The translations under genes and the position numbers were made by a program. Positions 8,448 to 17,604 of a stretch of DNA of 26,023 nt are shown in pieces. The notes under the pieces were generated by a model. It was not told the DNA's origin. It searched no databases and was given only the letters and a program-made list of their open reading frames with translations. Source of the stretch: Gyrodactylus bullatarudis (lineage: Eukaryota; Platyhelminthes; Monogenea; Gyrodactylidea; Gyrodactylidae); contig SSNU01000178.1 of assembly GCA_012064415.1 (NCBI GenBank), positions 1-26,023 of the forward strand. Direction: 5' to 3'. Within the stretch, counting starts at the first letter, position 1. The number at the start of each line of letters is the position of its first letter.

Positions 8448-9440
8448 TCAGCTGTAGTCATTGTGACCGTAGAAATCATATTGAGAAAGATTGCCTAGAC
8501 CAAGAAGACCAAGAAAGAACTCCGAAGACTCTTTGGGCAGCTGAGACAATGAAGGATTTGTGAAAATTTCTCTGGTATAGCGGCACCGATCTACAGGCTC
8601 TAAAATGATGAGGTCCCTTGGGTTTGGAAAGAGGAACCCAAGGAAAGAGACACGTTCCATTAAGGATTTCAACTTAAGATGGAAAACTCTTGCAATTATA
8701 TCATGACGATCATAGGAATTTTGACCATCAAAAAGATTATCTCTGATCTCTTTCCAATAAGGATTGCAAGTGAAAGTAATAAGATCAGCCCTACCATAAG
8801 TACGTAAATAAGCAAAAGCATCTTGTGCATATTCGTGCATATTTCTAGGACTACCGATATATGAACAAGGAAGAATCGTTATGCGACCAATATTAAGATT
8901 TTCTTCATTAATTATGGCGTCTCTTAAATGGGTATATTGGAAGTTTATTCTGATTCATTCTTATGAACGATAAGCGTTGGGCTTCATTTTTTGCATATGA
9001 ATCGACTAAAAACTGTAGAAATAGATGAGAATAGTTATGAGAATTTCTTTTAGCCATAATCATCGACGAATAATATTGCATAGGTGAGCAAGTCTTTTCC
9101 GTAAAGCGATCGTGTATAGTGTCGAATAAAGGAATATTGAGATGATAACTATCAAAGCCTTCCCAAAATATTAGTGGGTTTTGCAGGGCATCGTAAGACC
9201 GATGGTTCTCATTGACTCGCTTCAACTGGTCGTCTCTACAGTGCAATATTATCTCTAGATATGAATTCATCGCCTTGGATAACTATTGCTACTTCATTAA
9301 CTGTAGGTGTATTATTACCTGCGTGGATGTTCACCAGGAGGTGTAGTCAGCATGAAGAATTAGCTTGTGACTATCTGAAGGTATCAACTCGAAAGCTGAT
9401 AAAAAGGATCCTATCAAGGGATTCTGTAAATCTTCTACTT
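8448..9440 (-). pseudogene. Helitron Rep/helicase, N-terminal domain fragment
   Basis: From right to left the minus strand shows PSDSHKLILHAD, VNEVAIVIQGDEF, RDDQLKRVNENHRSYDALQN, PLIFWEGFDSYH, YYSSMIMAKRNSHNYSHL, QFLVDSYAKNEAQRLSFIRM, THLRDAIINEENLNIGRITI, LPCSYIGSPRNMHEYAQDAF and ADLITFTCNPYWKEI. This is the Helitron-like N-terminal domain in correct order. Frame changes occur near 9330-9350 and 8935. Similarity fades after about 8650, before the rolling-circle nickase HUH and tyrosine motifs, and the remainder down to 8448 is open but unrecognised and somewhat GC-richer. This is therefore a truncated relic, not a complete element. Confidence 0.88.
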
Positions 9441-9564
9441 TAACTAATGGAACTATAGAATGCCTAGTAAAGTCGTTCTGGAAATAGTCTTCGCCTCAGA
9501 TTCGGCACTGAGGCTAAAATTACGATTATTTTATTGAAATTTTTATTGCGAACCAATCAAAATA

Positions 9565-9589
9565 CAGTGAATTCTCTAAAAATTGTATA
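9565..9589 (+). repeat. Left terminal inverted repeat
   Basis: It is perfectly complementary to 13050-13074 and is preceded by TA at 9563-9564. Confidence 0.93.
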
Positions 9590-9599
9590 CAGTCATTTA

Positions 9600-10452
9600 A
9601 ACACAACGAGTCGACTTAACCTTTCTTCCCTTTCTCGCTCTTTATTTATACCAAACGTGTGAAACCAATAAGAATGCTGCTTTATTGGAGAGCCAATCAG
9701 ATTCCACACTTTTGGAGAATTGTTTCTTAAAACCGTTACTACTCAGAACAAAAGTGTTCACATAATTCAAAAGGGTAATTCCTGTTCTCTCTAAAACATT
9801 AAATATTTTTTTTCTAACAAAGATAGAATAACTTAGTTATTTGAATTTATTTTCAAAAATTCAAACCATCATTAGATAGACAAGAAAATTTTACGGCCCC
9901 CCTCAGAGTTTAATTGATCAATTATTAAAGGATCCTGAATAGTTCTCAGCTAAACTAAAATTCTAAATTTGGTTCAAAAAATAGAAATTCTTATATTACC
10001 TCATGATGAGAATGAAAAATCCTATTCCACTAGAAAGTGTGAACGAAAATGCATGAACATGAACACATCAACTCATTAATATCTTTGACACATTTATACA
10101 TAGCAGGCACTGAGAGGATTATTTTTATACAATTGTTGGTTTTTTTAATCATAGCGTATGTTCTAAACTGTAGGATAATTATAAGTTTTATTTTGAATTA
10201 TTAATTTTTGAAATTTCTTTTAAATTCATAATTATAATTGGTAATAATTGATGGATAAATATTTCAATAGCACGTGTGAAATTCTAAATCATTTCATCCA
10301 ATGAAAATAGAATTTCAGTTTTACAATTGTAATTTTTTAGCCAATCAGTTTTCAGCCCATAGTCTTCGTATTGTGAAAAAGCTTTCTGATAAAATGGCCC
10401 ATCTGGAATTTTACAACCATTGCTTGGATTGTCGAAAATTTAATGGTTTTAC
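9600..10452. other. Non-coding part of the Tigger-type element
   Basis: No coding motif was recognised. A second TACAGTCATTT, resembling the end of the Tigger at 17111, occurs near 9588 and may mark an older nested end. Confidence 0.35.
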
Positions 10453-11848
10453 TTGAACAAGGTCAGAAATAGTCGTGTTCCTCTTACCACAGAAAATGCA
10501 GTTGACCTAGTTACGAAGTGGGCAATTGAACATAAGTCAAAGATAGAGGAATATCAATTCCAAAAATCAGCAGCCTTCAACGATTTGAATCCCATCCCAG
10601 ACGAACTCCAAGAAAAGGTTTTAATTGCGATCAATGAAATAACTACTAAACTTTACGAGAGAAAGAAAATCCGGCTGTTTAAATCTATCCTCGAGAATAA
10701 GGATGAAGCAATTTTTCCAGTTTAATACATGTGTTTTTAACTTTCCCTCAATCTTTCCCTATTTGCTAAACAGGTTTTGAGCCTTGGACCGAAATTTTGC
10801 ATTCCAAACAGAACGAAAATGGAAGTTGAAACGGACATTGGCTTTGAAACATTCTTGAACCTGACAGATAGCATCACATCGAGCTCTGATGAGGCTAGAG
10901 ACCGCTTCAACACAGTGACAAGAGATGCGTGGCAACAATTCAAACAGAAAAATATAGATTTTTCGTTTCTTACGAAAAGCCATTTTCAAGCCCTCAGTGA
11001 AAAGACCCGGAAATCCTGTTGTCATTTGGATAAAGGTACGGGTATTGCAATCGTATCCAAAAGTGATTATGTTCAGAAAGGAAAATTAATCTTAGCGGAT
11101 AACTCAAGATTTCGACCAACAGAAGCAGAAACAGCTCTGAGAAGAATTAAAGGCTTCGAGAAGGCGATCGCAAAGAAGGTAGATTATCTTGTCGAGAGAG
11201 GATTCATCGATGAAATTCAAGCACAAACAATGAAGCCACAATCCAACGAAATCGGAAGGTTGTATCTTCTCCCTAAAGTTCATAAGGATCTGACCAAAGG
11301 ATCGAAATATAGGCCGATTCTCGACATGTCAGCAACTCCACAGCATAAAATTGTGAGGTAGCTAACTGAAACTCTAACGCCTTTGAGGAATGAGCTATGC
11401 AGATTCTCAGTTAAGAATTCGGTCGAATTTGTGGAAATTTGCCGGCTATTACTTCAAGCAAACAGATGGTGTAACAATGGGCAGTCCAATCGGTCCACTC
11501 CTTGCGGATATGTTTTTTGCTTCTCTTGAAAGTCGTCAAATGAGTTGCCTTATCAGTTCCTCCCGCCTGTATGCGCGTTATCTTGATACCTTCCTGGTCC
11601 TTGATGAAAGAGATGATATTGACGGAATTCTCAAATCTCAACTCCATGCATGGCGCAATCGAATTTACGAAAGACGAGGATGAAAAATCATTAAATTTTT
11701 TTGATGTTTTAGTAACCAAGGACGAGGATCTTCAGAAAGAAATCAGTACCTTCGCAATTTATGCCTTTCCTTAGTTTCAGTCCTGTGTACCAGAAGAAGA
11801 GCTTGGTGAGGAATGAGTTCCTAAAAATCCCTTCGTTTTTCTCTGATG
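10453..11848 (+). pseudogene. Penelope-like reverse transcriptase, internally deleted
   Basis: The N-terminal part shows ITTKLYERKKIRLF. Two stops follow, and then VLSLGPKFCIPNRTKMEVET opens a long frame with FRPTEAETALRR, RLYLLPKVHKD and YRPILDMSATPQHKIVR. A TAG stands where the family has tryptophan before LTETLTPLR. Next come YYFKQTDGVTMGSPIGPLLA and ARYLDTFLVLDERDD, where the catalytic YxDD has lost one aspartate, then LNFFDVLVT and QKKSLVRNEFLKIPSFF. The palm motif with the first catalytic aspartate (SLDVxSLFTNVP in the family) is missing between 11440 and 11450, so an internal deletion occurred. No GIY-YIG endonuclease is seen. The copy is GC-richer than its flanks. Confidence 0.88.
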
Positions 11849-11857
11849 AAGGATAAA

Positions 11858-12262
11858 ACATAAGGCAAATCAAGAAAACCTCGATGCTTCCGAGAGATCC
11901 CTGTGAATTATTTGGGCCAGAAAAACGCCTGGATGGATTCAGAAAGATTTCAATTATGGATAAACAATTTTTCTGAGTATCTCGGTGAAAGACGCATTCT
12001 CTTCTTGACAATTGTCCAGGACACATGCTGGTAGAATGCCCGATAAACATCAAGTTACTCTTTACCAAAGAAAACAACTCCATTGACACAATCTCTAGAC
12101 AGAGGATGAGTTTAAACTGAAATACAAGGCTTCATTGATCGACTATGGGATAAAACCAGATATAAAACAAGTCATGCACATGGCTCAAATTGCATGGAAT
12201 GGGATTCCAATTAATCATATCGTGAACTATTTCAGATCAGTGAAGTTTTTAGAAGATCTTTA
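11858..12262 (+). pseudogene. Tigger transposase, C-terminal half
   Basis: The translation gives KPRCFREIPVNYLGQKNAWM, FQLWINNFSEYLGERRILF, a one-base shift, then LLDNCPGHMLVECPINIKLL (second catalytic aspartate). The family's LPPNTTSxxQPxD block is degraded. It then continues with KYKASLIDYGIKPDIKQV, MAQIAWNGIPINHIVNYF and FLEDL before a TAA at 12260. It follows the end of the Penelope-like ORF directly. The first catalytic block and DNA-binding domain are absent, consistent with replacement by the insertion. Confidence 0.85.
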
Positions 12263-13049
12263 ATTATGAATAAGAAAATTCCATTTTTATCTTCAGCTTT
12301 TATTTTATCTTAAGAAACTGTTATTGAAACCCAGCCTACCCCCTTACAAACCTCAAGACTGAATGTTTATGTATAAGATTTAGCCGAGTCAAAAATCACA
12401 TAACTAGCAGGTGTGAAAAGAGAAACAATTTCTTAAGAATCTTTTAGTTATTCTTTAGTAATCAACCCACCCCTCTGAACATTTTGAGGCAGATTGTGAA
12501 AAAGATTCAACTTAGACAAAAAGCGCACAATAACTAGCAGACGGTGTAGAAGGAGAGGGCTTGAGCTCAATGTAGAATAGTGTAAACATTACTCTCTAAA
12601 CTCTGGACCAAGAGGGGAGAGAGACAGAGTTGTTTTACATCTAAGTCAATCCCTTCACAACTTAGCTCTGGAACTCAGAGGATTCTTAAGAAATGAAATG
12701 TTGATGGATAAAACTGGAAATTGATTTTAGACAGCCACTAGTGTTTCCTAATACGTTTTTTCTAGAAACAAATAGTGGAAACGTATATAATTTTTGATTC
12801 CCAATCGAATGGTATGAATTTCATCGATGAATTATGAAAAAAACGTCATCTTAGAACCTATTGCTCTGAAACGTTGATTAATGATAGATTAATGAATAAG
12901 GAACCTAAATATGAGGTCGTTTTGATTCTGTCTGAAAAAACACTGGAAAATGTATGATTATTAGGAAATAGAGATACTTTTTTATTAAAATTTTAATGAC
13001 TACTTTATAGTAGAGGGTCGATTATTTTTTATCGAGTTGGTCTTTTCTA
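12263..13049. other. 3' non-coding part of the Tigger-type element
   Basis: No gene was recognised. The phrase CACATAACTAGCAGGTGTG near 12396 recurs in altered form near 12524 (CACAATAACTAGCAGACGGT), a weak tandem similarity. Confidence 0.35.
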
Positions 13050-13074
13050 TATACAATTTTTAGAGAATTCACTG
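13050..13074 (-). repeat. Right terminal inverted repeat
   Basis: It is perfectly complementary to 9565-9589 and is followed by TA at 13075-13076. Confidence 0.93.
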
Positions 13075-13076
13075 TA

Positions 13077-13734
13077 CCTCGATAAACTGCGTAAGTCAGA
13101 GATCAATCAAGAAAAAAAAATTTTTTTTGATCAAAATCGGACCTCAGAATATGGATCAAAAACAGGGTTTGAAAATTTTTTTTTTCGATTTCCAAATAAA
13201 AAGTTTATTTGAAATGTTGGAGTTTTGAAAATAAATAAATCTGAATTTTCTCAAAAATTTGAGATCGAGTCGAAAAATCCGATCAGATCATGTAAAAAAA
13301 AAATATTTCACAGATCTTGATCTGCTCATCGAGCATTGATCAGGAATCTCGAGTGGATGAGACTAGGAAATTTTTTATCTTTTCTTAAATCATCTTTACT
13401 TTTAAGTATTTCAGTATTTTTTAAATAATTTCCTATATAAAAATTCACATTATTTTTCTCAAATAATATCTAATAAATTTCTGAAAATTGAGATTAAAAC
13501 AAGATTTTAATCATGTATGACCTACCTACGAGTAATTATGAAAATAATTTAATTTATCTACCCTAATTTTTAAAATCATATCTGATCCATGATTTATTGA
13601 TATCTTTCCTACTCATAACTAAATTTCTCACGAATTTGATCACTTATTCTTTAAAAAGTAATTTTGGTAATGGTGTAAATTAGCTGACAGAAAATTTTCC
13701 CTGCCCCAAAATTTTTCTTTAAAATGCGTACTAA
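13077..13734. other. AT-rich spacer
   Basis: No coding signal was found. Several GATCAAAATC/GATCAGATC-like phrases lie between 13120 and 13350, but no repeat unit could be defined. Confidence 0.4.
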
Positions 13735-13738
13735 TTAA
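13735..13738. repeat. PiggyBac TTAA target site
   Basis: TTAA directly precedes CCCTCATCCG, which has the C-run start expected of piggyBac termini. No matching right end with TTAA was found. Confidence 0.65.
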
Positions 13739-13754
13739 CCCTCATCCGAAGTAT

Positions 13755-13772
13755 GGGGTGCTACAGCACCCC
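13755..13772. promoter_or_regulatory. Subterminal palindrome
   Basis: GGGGTGCTACAGCACCCC is a perfect 7-bp stem around TACA, 16 bp inside the piggyBac end. It may be a transposase-binding or hairpin site. Its function is inferred only from position. Confidence 0.5.
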
Positions 13773-13876
13773 AAGCGACTTTGCATAGCTCTCAAGATGT
13801 CGTTTTAACCGATATCTTCACAATCCTTTTTGTTATTCCTAAAAGAGAATTAGTTTTTTTGTTTCTGTATAAGTTT

Positions 13877-13901
13877 GGGGGGGGGGGTGCTATATCACCC
13901 C
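13877..13901. promoter_or_regulatory. Second palindrome with an 11-base G run
   Basis: A run of eleven G (13877-13887) leads into GGGGTGCTATATCACCCC, a 6-bp stem that echoes the first palindrome. The G run interrupts an otherwise AT-rich tract. Confidence 0.45.
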
Positions 13902-13974
13902 ACACTAACAGGGATTGTCTTATCGACATTATAAGCACCAAAATCTTTTTATTTCTTTCATTTCTCTTATTGAT

Positions 13975-14960
13975 GATGGACAACGAACATTCTTTTGTTG
14001 CTCTCTTGGAAAATGAGCTTGATTACGATGAATCTCTCTCAAGTGACTCGAATTCAGAGGAAGAATTTTTGGTAAGCTCAGCTGATTCATCCGAATCGGA
14101 ACTTTTTATCATGCCATGTACTAAATTCTGAAAATTTCATCTCAAAATGCGGAAAATACACGTAGTCGGAATATCTGCCAAAGAAAACTAGCTAGAGCTG
14201 AAAATATTTGTAAATTTAGACCTGGACTCACAAAATATTCCAATACAGCTGTGGGCCCTAAGGATTTCTTTTTTCTCCTAATCAGTTCATCTATGATAAA
14301 AGATATTACCGAATATACGAACAAATTCATGCAATCTTCCAATTCATCCGCTAGCTTAGTTTCCAAAGAAGAGATATCCGGTTGGATCGGAATCTGTTTA
14401 TATGTTTATAAGCAGAAGAATATGGACTTACACGGGCTTTGGTCTGAAGAATATTCGCATGCTCAAGTGAAGAAAACTATGACCTACTAACGATTTAGTG
14501 TAATAAAAAAGTATATTCGTTTTGATGATAGAGCTACAAGAAATGCTGGTCCGAAGAGAGATAAAATAGCTTCAATCAGGTGCTTTCTAGATTCTTTCCT
14601 GAGTAATTCACAAGCTGCTTATATTCCTACAGATCAAATTACAGTGGATGAACAACTTATGAGTTATCGTGGAAGAGTTGGTTTCAAAATGTACATACCC
14701 TCAAAGCCTGCAAAATATGGCGTAAAAATCTGGGCTGCATGTGACGCCAAGAATGCTTATTTAGTCAACGCTCAGGTTTATTGCGGAAAAGGAGGAAAAA
14801 TAGACATTGGCCAAGGTACTAGAGTTGTCAAAGAACTAACTCAGCCTTTTCTCAATAATGGACGCACAATTATTGCAGATAATCTTCTGAGCTAGAGATT
14901 TTTGTGCTCTTCTGGAGAACCAACCTCTCATAGAAGGACAAGGGGTGGGGAATTTACACA
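13975..14960 (+). pseudogene. PiggyBac transposase (DDE_Tnp_1_7)
   Basis: The methionine at about 13975 starts MMDNEHSFVALLENELDYDE, followed by an acidic serine-rich stretch typical of piggyBac N termini. After a frame change the frame reads KDFFFLLISSSMIKDITEYT and NKFMQ. Then come ISGWIGICLYV, KKTMTY, an in-frame TAA at 14488 and KYIRFDDRATRNAGPKRDK. The catalytic core shows ITVDEQLMSYRGRVGFKMYI (first aspartate), PSKPAKYGVKIWAACDAKNA and GRTIIADNLLS (second aspartate), where the family has DNxFTS. Beyond a TAG at 14893 the similarity fades. The third catalytic aspartate and the C-terminal cysteine finger are not found. Confidence 0.92.
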
Positions 14961-15180
14961 CGAATTTGTATTCAATTAAAATTAGTGCGAACAGTCAAGG
15001 CGTAACTCATCAGAAAACTATGCAAATCGGATAAAAAACGCGGTGCGTAAAATTAACTATGGAATACACCTTTTCTAACAAAAAAATAAAACCTAGATTT
15101 TTTTTTGTCAACAAAATTATAGAAAATTAAAATTTTATTCATCATAATCTATGAAAAAACTTTCCTCTTGAACAACTGTT
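14961..15180. other. Spacer
   Basis: No gene or repeat was recognised between the decayed piggyBac end and the Tigger fragment on the minus strand. Confidence 0.4.
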
Positions 15181-15660
15181 TTAACTTCGCAATAGTTCAA
15201 GTGAGCCTTTTAATCCAGTAAGAAAGTCAATATCTTGAACCATCTCTCGGGATATGTCAGGATCGACTTGATCTCGTAAAGGAATCAGTCTCGCCTTCAA
15301 CCAGCATTTCCTGATCATCTCCGGTGCGATTTTGTTAAGTTATAGCTGCCTCCAGAATATCACTTAATTTGACATTGAAAACTCTTAGTCTTACATGTCT
15401 TGATCTTCTGATTCTATCAATCGCCTTGAAATAACTGCTCTTGAATCTTTTGACGATTCCCGCGTCAATTGGTTGTATCACTGAAGTACAATTGGGTGGA
15501 AGCATAATCATCTAAAGAAAATAAATGTATAATAAAAATTCTTAATTTAAATTAAACTAACTTTGATATTCTCCAGATAGCCGTTCAAAAGTCTATGCAC
15601 TCCGTGACCTTTTGCTCCGAATAAGTCAATGCTGAAATTTCGGCTCGAAATAATGAAAAA
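15181..15660 (-). pseudogene. Tigger transposase C-terminal fragment with a 50-nt intron
   Basis: The upstream exon reads SIDLFGAKGHGVHRLLNGYL then ENIK. This corresponds to the second catalytic block (LLxDNxxGH, with the aspartate kept and the N changed). Splicing out 15512-15561 joins it to MIMLPPNCTSVIQPIDAG, the third catalytic block, followed by IVKRFKSSYFKAIDRI. A frame change near 15340 leads into IAPEMIRKCWLKARLIPL and LTGLKGSLELLRS, ending with a TAA at 15181. Without splicing the frame meets a stop within a few codons. The N-terminal half is missing. Confidence 0.82.
15512..15561 (-). other. Candidate 50-nt intron in a Tigger gene
   Basis: On the minus strand it begins GTTAGT and ends TTTTCTTTAG. 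It is AT-rich, 2 modulo 3 in length, and its removal brings ENIK next to the LPPNCTS block at the spacing normal for Tigger. Confidence 0.72.
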
Positions 15661-16047
15661 TAACTCATTTATGACCTGGTTTCTTAAATAAATATAAATT
15701 CAATACTCCTACTCAACACTGTGCAACACTTAAAACTCAACTAAGCTGAAATTCACATGTTGTTCAGTTTTTCATGCTGATTCTCGCGGTGGCATCCGTT
15801 TTTTCTCAAAATAGGTTTGCGGTCTCCTGCGGTCCTTAAAATTATTTTTGTAAATATTTTTTGCTAATTTCATGATGATTGAACGAAAAAAAATTCAATA
15901 TTCCTACTCATAAGTAATGAAGCAAGAAACTTCTTACCGTCTAGTTTAACTCTCATACATTTTTCAGGAAGTTTAGTGTACTTTTCTTCGTTTGCTAAAT
16001 TTAATATCTCCTAACTGTTTAGACCGTAAGGAGATTTTGTAATAGAT

Positions 16048-16449
16048 ATGGCTACAGTTTTTGCTCGGTCCGCTGTGGGAACGTCCCTCAATGGCGTTAG
16101 TCCCCCATGTAATGTTTTTGTCGAGTGTGGGTACAATGTCCCAATAATAATCATATGGGTAATGGTTTGGTTCGGGAACGACGCAAAATTTAATTTACGG
16201 GCGAATTACCCAGGAGCCAATGAAAATCGAGTAGGTCCCCGAGTACTATTCAATTCCTATTATGGTCATTTAGATATATTCATGTGTATAATCAACCTAT
16301 TCTTGAACTTAGGCTACTATTCAAACTTTTTCAAAAAAATCTATCGATTTTTCAGCAACCTGACGTCTGAATTTGATATTTTTGTTGGATGCGGTCCTGT
16401 TTTTAGTCTAAGAAGGTTATTTTTTCTAAATTTGTTGGAAGCATCGTGA
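16048..16449 (+). CDS. Hypothetical 133-codon ORF, doubtful
   Basis: The frame runs from an ATG to a TGA without interruption. Its product is rich in aromatic and aliphatic residues, with hydrophobic stretches such as VPIIIIWVMVWF and IFMCIINLFLNLGYY that could be membrane segments. I do not recognise it. Composition and lack of motif make a chance frame as likely as a gene. It ends about 285 bp left of the large hAT. Confidence 0.15.
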   Translation: MATVFARSAVGTSLNGVSPPCNVFVECGYNVPIIIIWVMVWFGNDAKFNLRANYPGANENRVGPRVLFNSYYGHLDIFMCIINLFLNLGYYSNFFKKIYRFFSNLTSEFDIFVGCGPVFSLRRLFFLNLLEAS

Positions 16450-16725
16450 GAAGAGGTTGAGGGTTTACAAGCATATTATTAATTTGCCACATTGTTTGAC
16501 AGGGCATTGTGATGATGTTAATAGATTACCTTATGAATTTATAAATATTTAAAAGTTTTCAATTTAATCAGGCAATTAAAACAAAAATAACAAAAATTTG
16601 AATAATTGAATTTGAATACATGAATTATTCTTTCTTTTAAGCTATCGTAAGTGATTTTTTATCATATTACTGGAGATTCGGTTTTGTGCGGAAAAAATCT
16701 ATGGTGGCAATTCAAATCACGAAAA

Positions 16726-16733
16726 CTAATAAG
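16726..16733 (+). repeat. Target-site duplication of the outer hAT, left
   Basis: CTAATAAG is repeated exactly at 24127-24134. Eight base pairs is the hAT standard. Confidence 0.95.
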
Positions 16734-17110
16734 CAGGGCACCAAAAAAGAATATTTAGCATATTTTTTCTATAGATAGCTTAGCTCACGTAGAACAAATA
16801 AAGTTGTTCGAAATTGCTCTGACACCCCAGGGTCCGGAGATAAAAATGAATATTTTAGCATATTTTTATGAAAAAAGAATATTTATGCTAAAAGGAATAA
16901 AAAGAGATTCAAAAATATTTTGATTTTGATAAACAATCCTTTTTTGTACAATTTTTTAAACCTTATATTCATGTGATACCTGTTACCAAGCTGGAAAAAT
17001 TTCACAATCAATCCCTTATTATCTAATTTTTTAATAATCTTAGTAACAAATGATAAGGCTTTTCAATTTTTTGATAAATAATTTTAAAAAAAGTTCTAAT
17101 ATTCCTTGTA

Positions 17111-17364
17111 CAGTCATTTTCATGGATGATGACCCTTTCTCGAGTTTGTATTATACTAAATACGTTAGCCAATAGAATTGAAGTATTTCAACAACCAATG
17201 GGAATAGACTTCTATTCTCAACATTTCATGTTTCATTATTTTTTGTTCAACATCTGAGTTCTCGAGTGATCGTTGATTAAAATAAATAAAATTATTCTGT
17301 AAATTAATTAATTTATTGAAAGTCATACATCAATAGGATTATTTTCAGAAAGATTCTTGAGAAT
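17111..17364 (+). repeat. Tigger left long terminal inverted repeat
   Basis: It is the inverse of 19242-19514 with few mismatches. Its inner end includes an inverted copy of the last 50 or so coding bases of the transposase. Confidence 0.92.
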
Positions 17365-17604
17365 TTGTAATTTTTTTGTTCTGATCAGGGATTTAACTTT
17401 TGAATATGCCCGAAATAGACATCTTTTTTTTGTAAGAAAATTTATATTATAAGATGGTTAAAATATATCTTTATTTGTGAAACAATCTGGCATCTTCTTA
17501 CTTTGTTTAAAAAACCTAAATGAGCTATTTTTGTCGATTTACTTCGAGCAAACGAGAGATTATCTTTTAAGTGTGCGATTTTTGTCAACAAATCATCGAC
17601 ATAC

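Larger units (their letters stand above)
9565..13074 (+). mobile_element. Tigger/pogo-type element with TA-flanked inverted repeats, invaded by a Penelope-like sequence
   Basis: The left end CAGTGAATTCTCTAAAAATT (9565 onward) is the exact inverse of the right end. Twenty-five bases match perfectly (9565-9589 with 13050-13074). Both ends abut TA, the target duplication expected for pogo/Tigger. A Tigger transposase remnant in the plus orientation lies inside (11858-12262). A Penelope-like reverse transcriptase (10453-11848) occupies the place where the 5' part of the transposase should be, so I infer a nested insertion with loss of the transposase N terminus. Confidence 0.8.
13739..14960 (+). 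mobile_element. PiggyBac element, 5' end and transposase, 3' truncated
   Basis: The element starts at CCCTCATCCGAAG next to TTAA and carries two palindromes close to the end (13755-13772 and 13884-13901). It encodes a piggyBac transposase in the plus orientation. The catalytic region fades at about 14960, and no right inverted repeat is visible. Confidence 0.8.
15661..16733. other. Mostly non-coding spacer
   Basis: No recognisable protein motif was found. The phrase ATTCAATACTCCTACTCA near 15691 recurs near 15894 with one change, a weak repeat. A single long frame at 16048 is listed separately. Confidence 0.4.

Noticed and set aside
10708..10761. A 54-nt intron in the Penelope-like ORF (GT...CAG)
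   Set aside because: It would remove two stops in frame, but part of the block (LNLSLFAKQ) resembles the NLS segment that precedes LSLGPKF in this family. Point mutations explain the stops equally well.
11709..12089. Minus-strand 126-codon frame
   Set aside because: It is antisense to the end of the Penelope-like ORF and the Tigger remnant, both of which have clear motifs on the plus strand.
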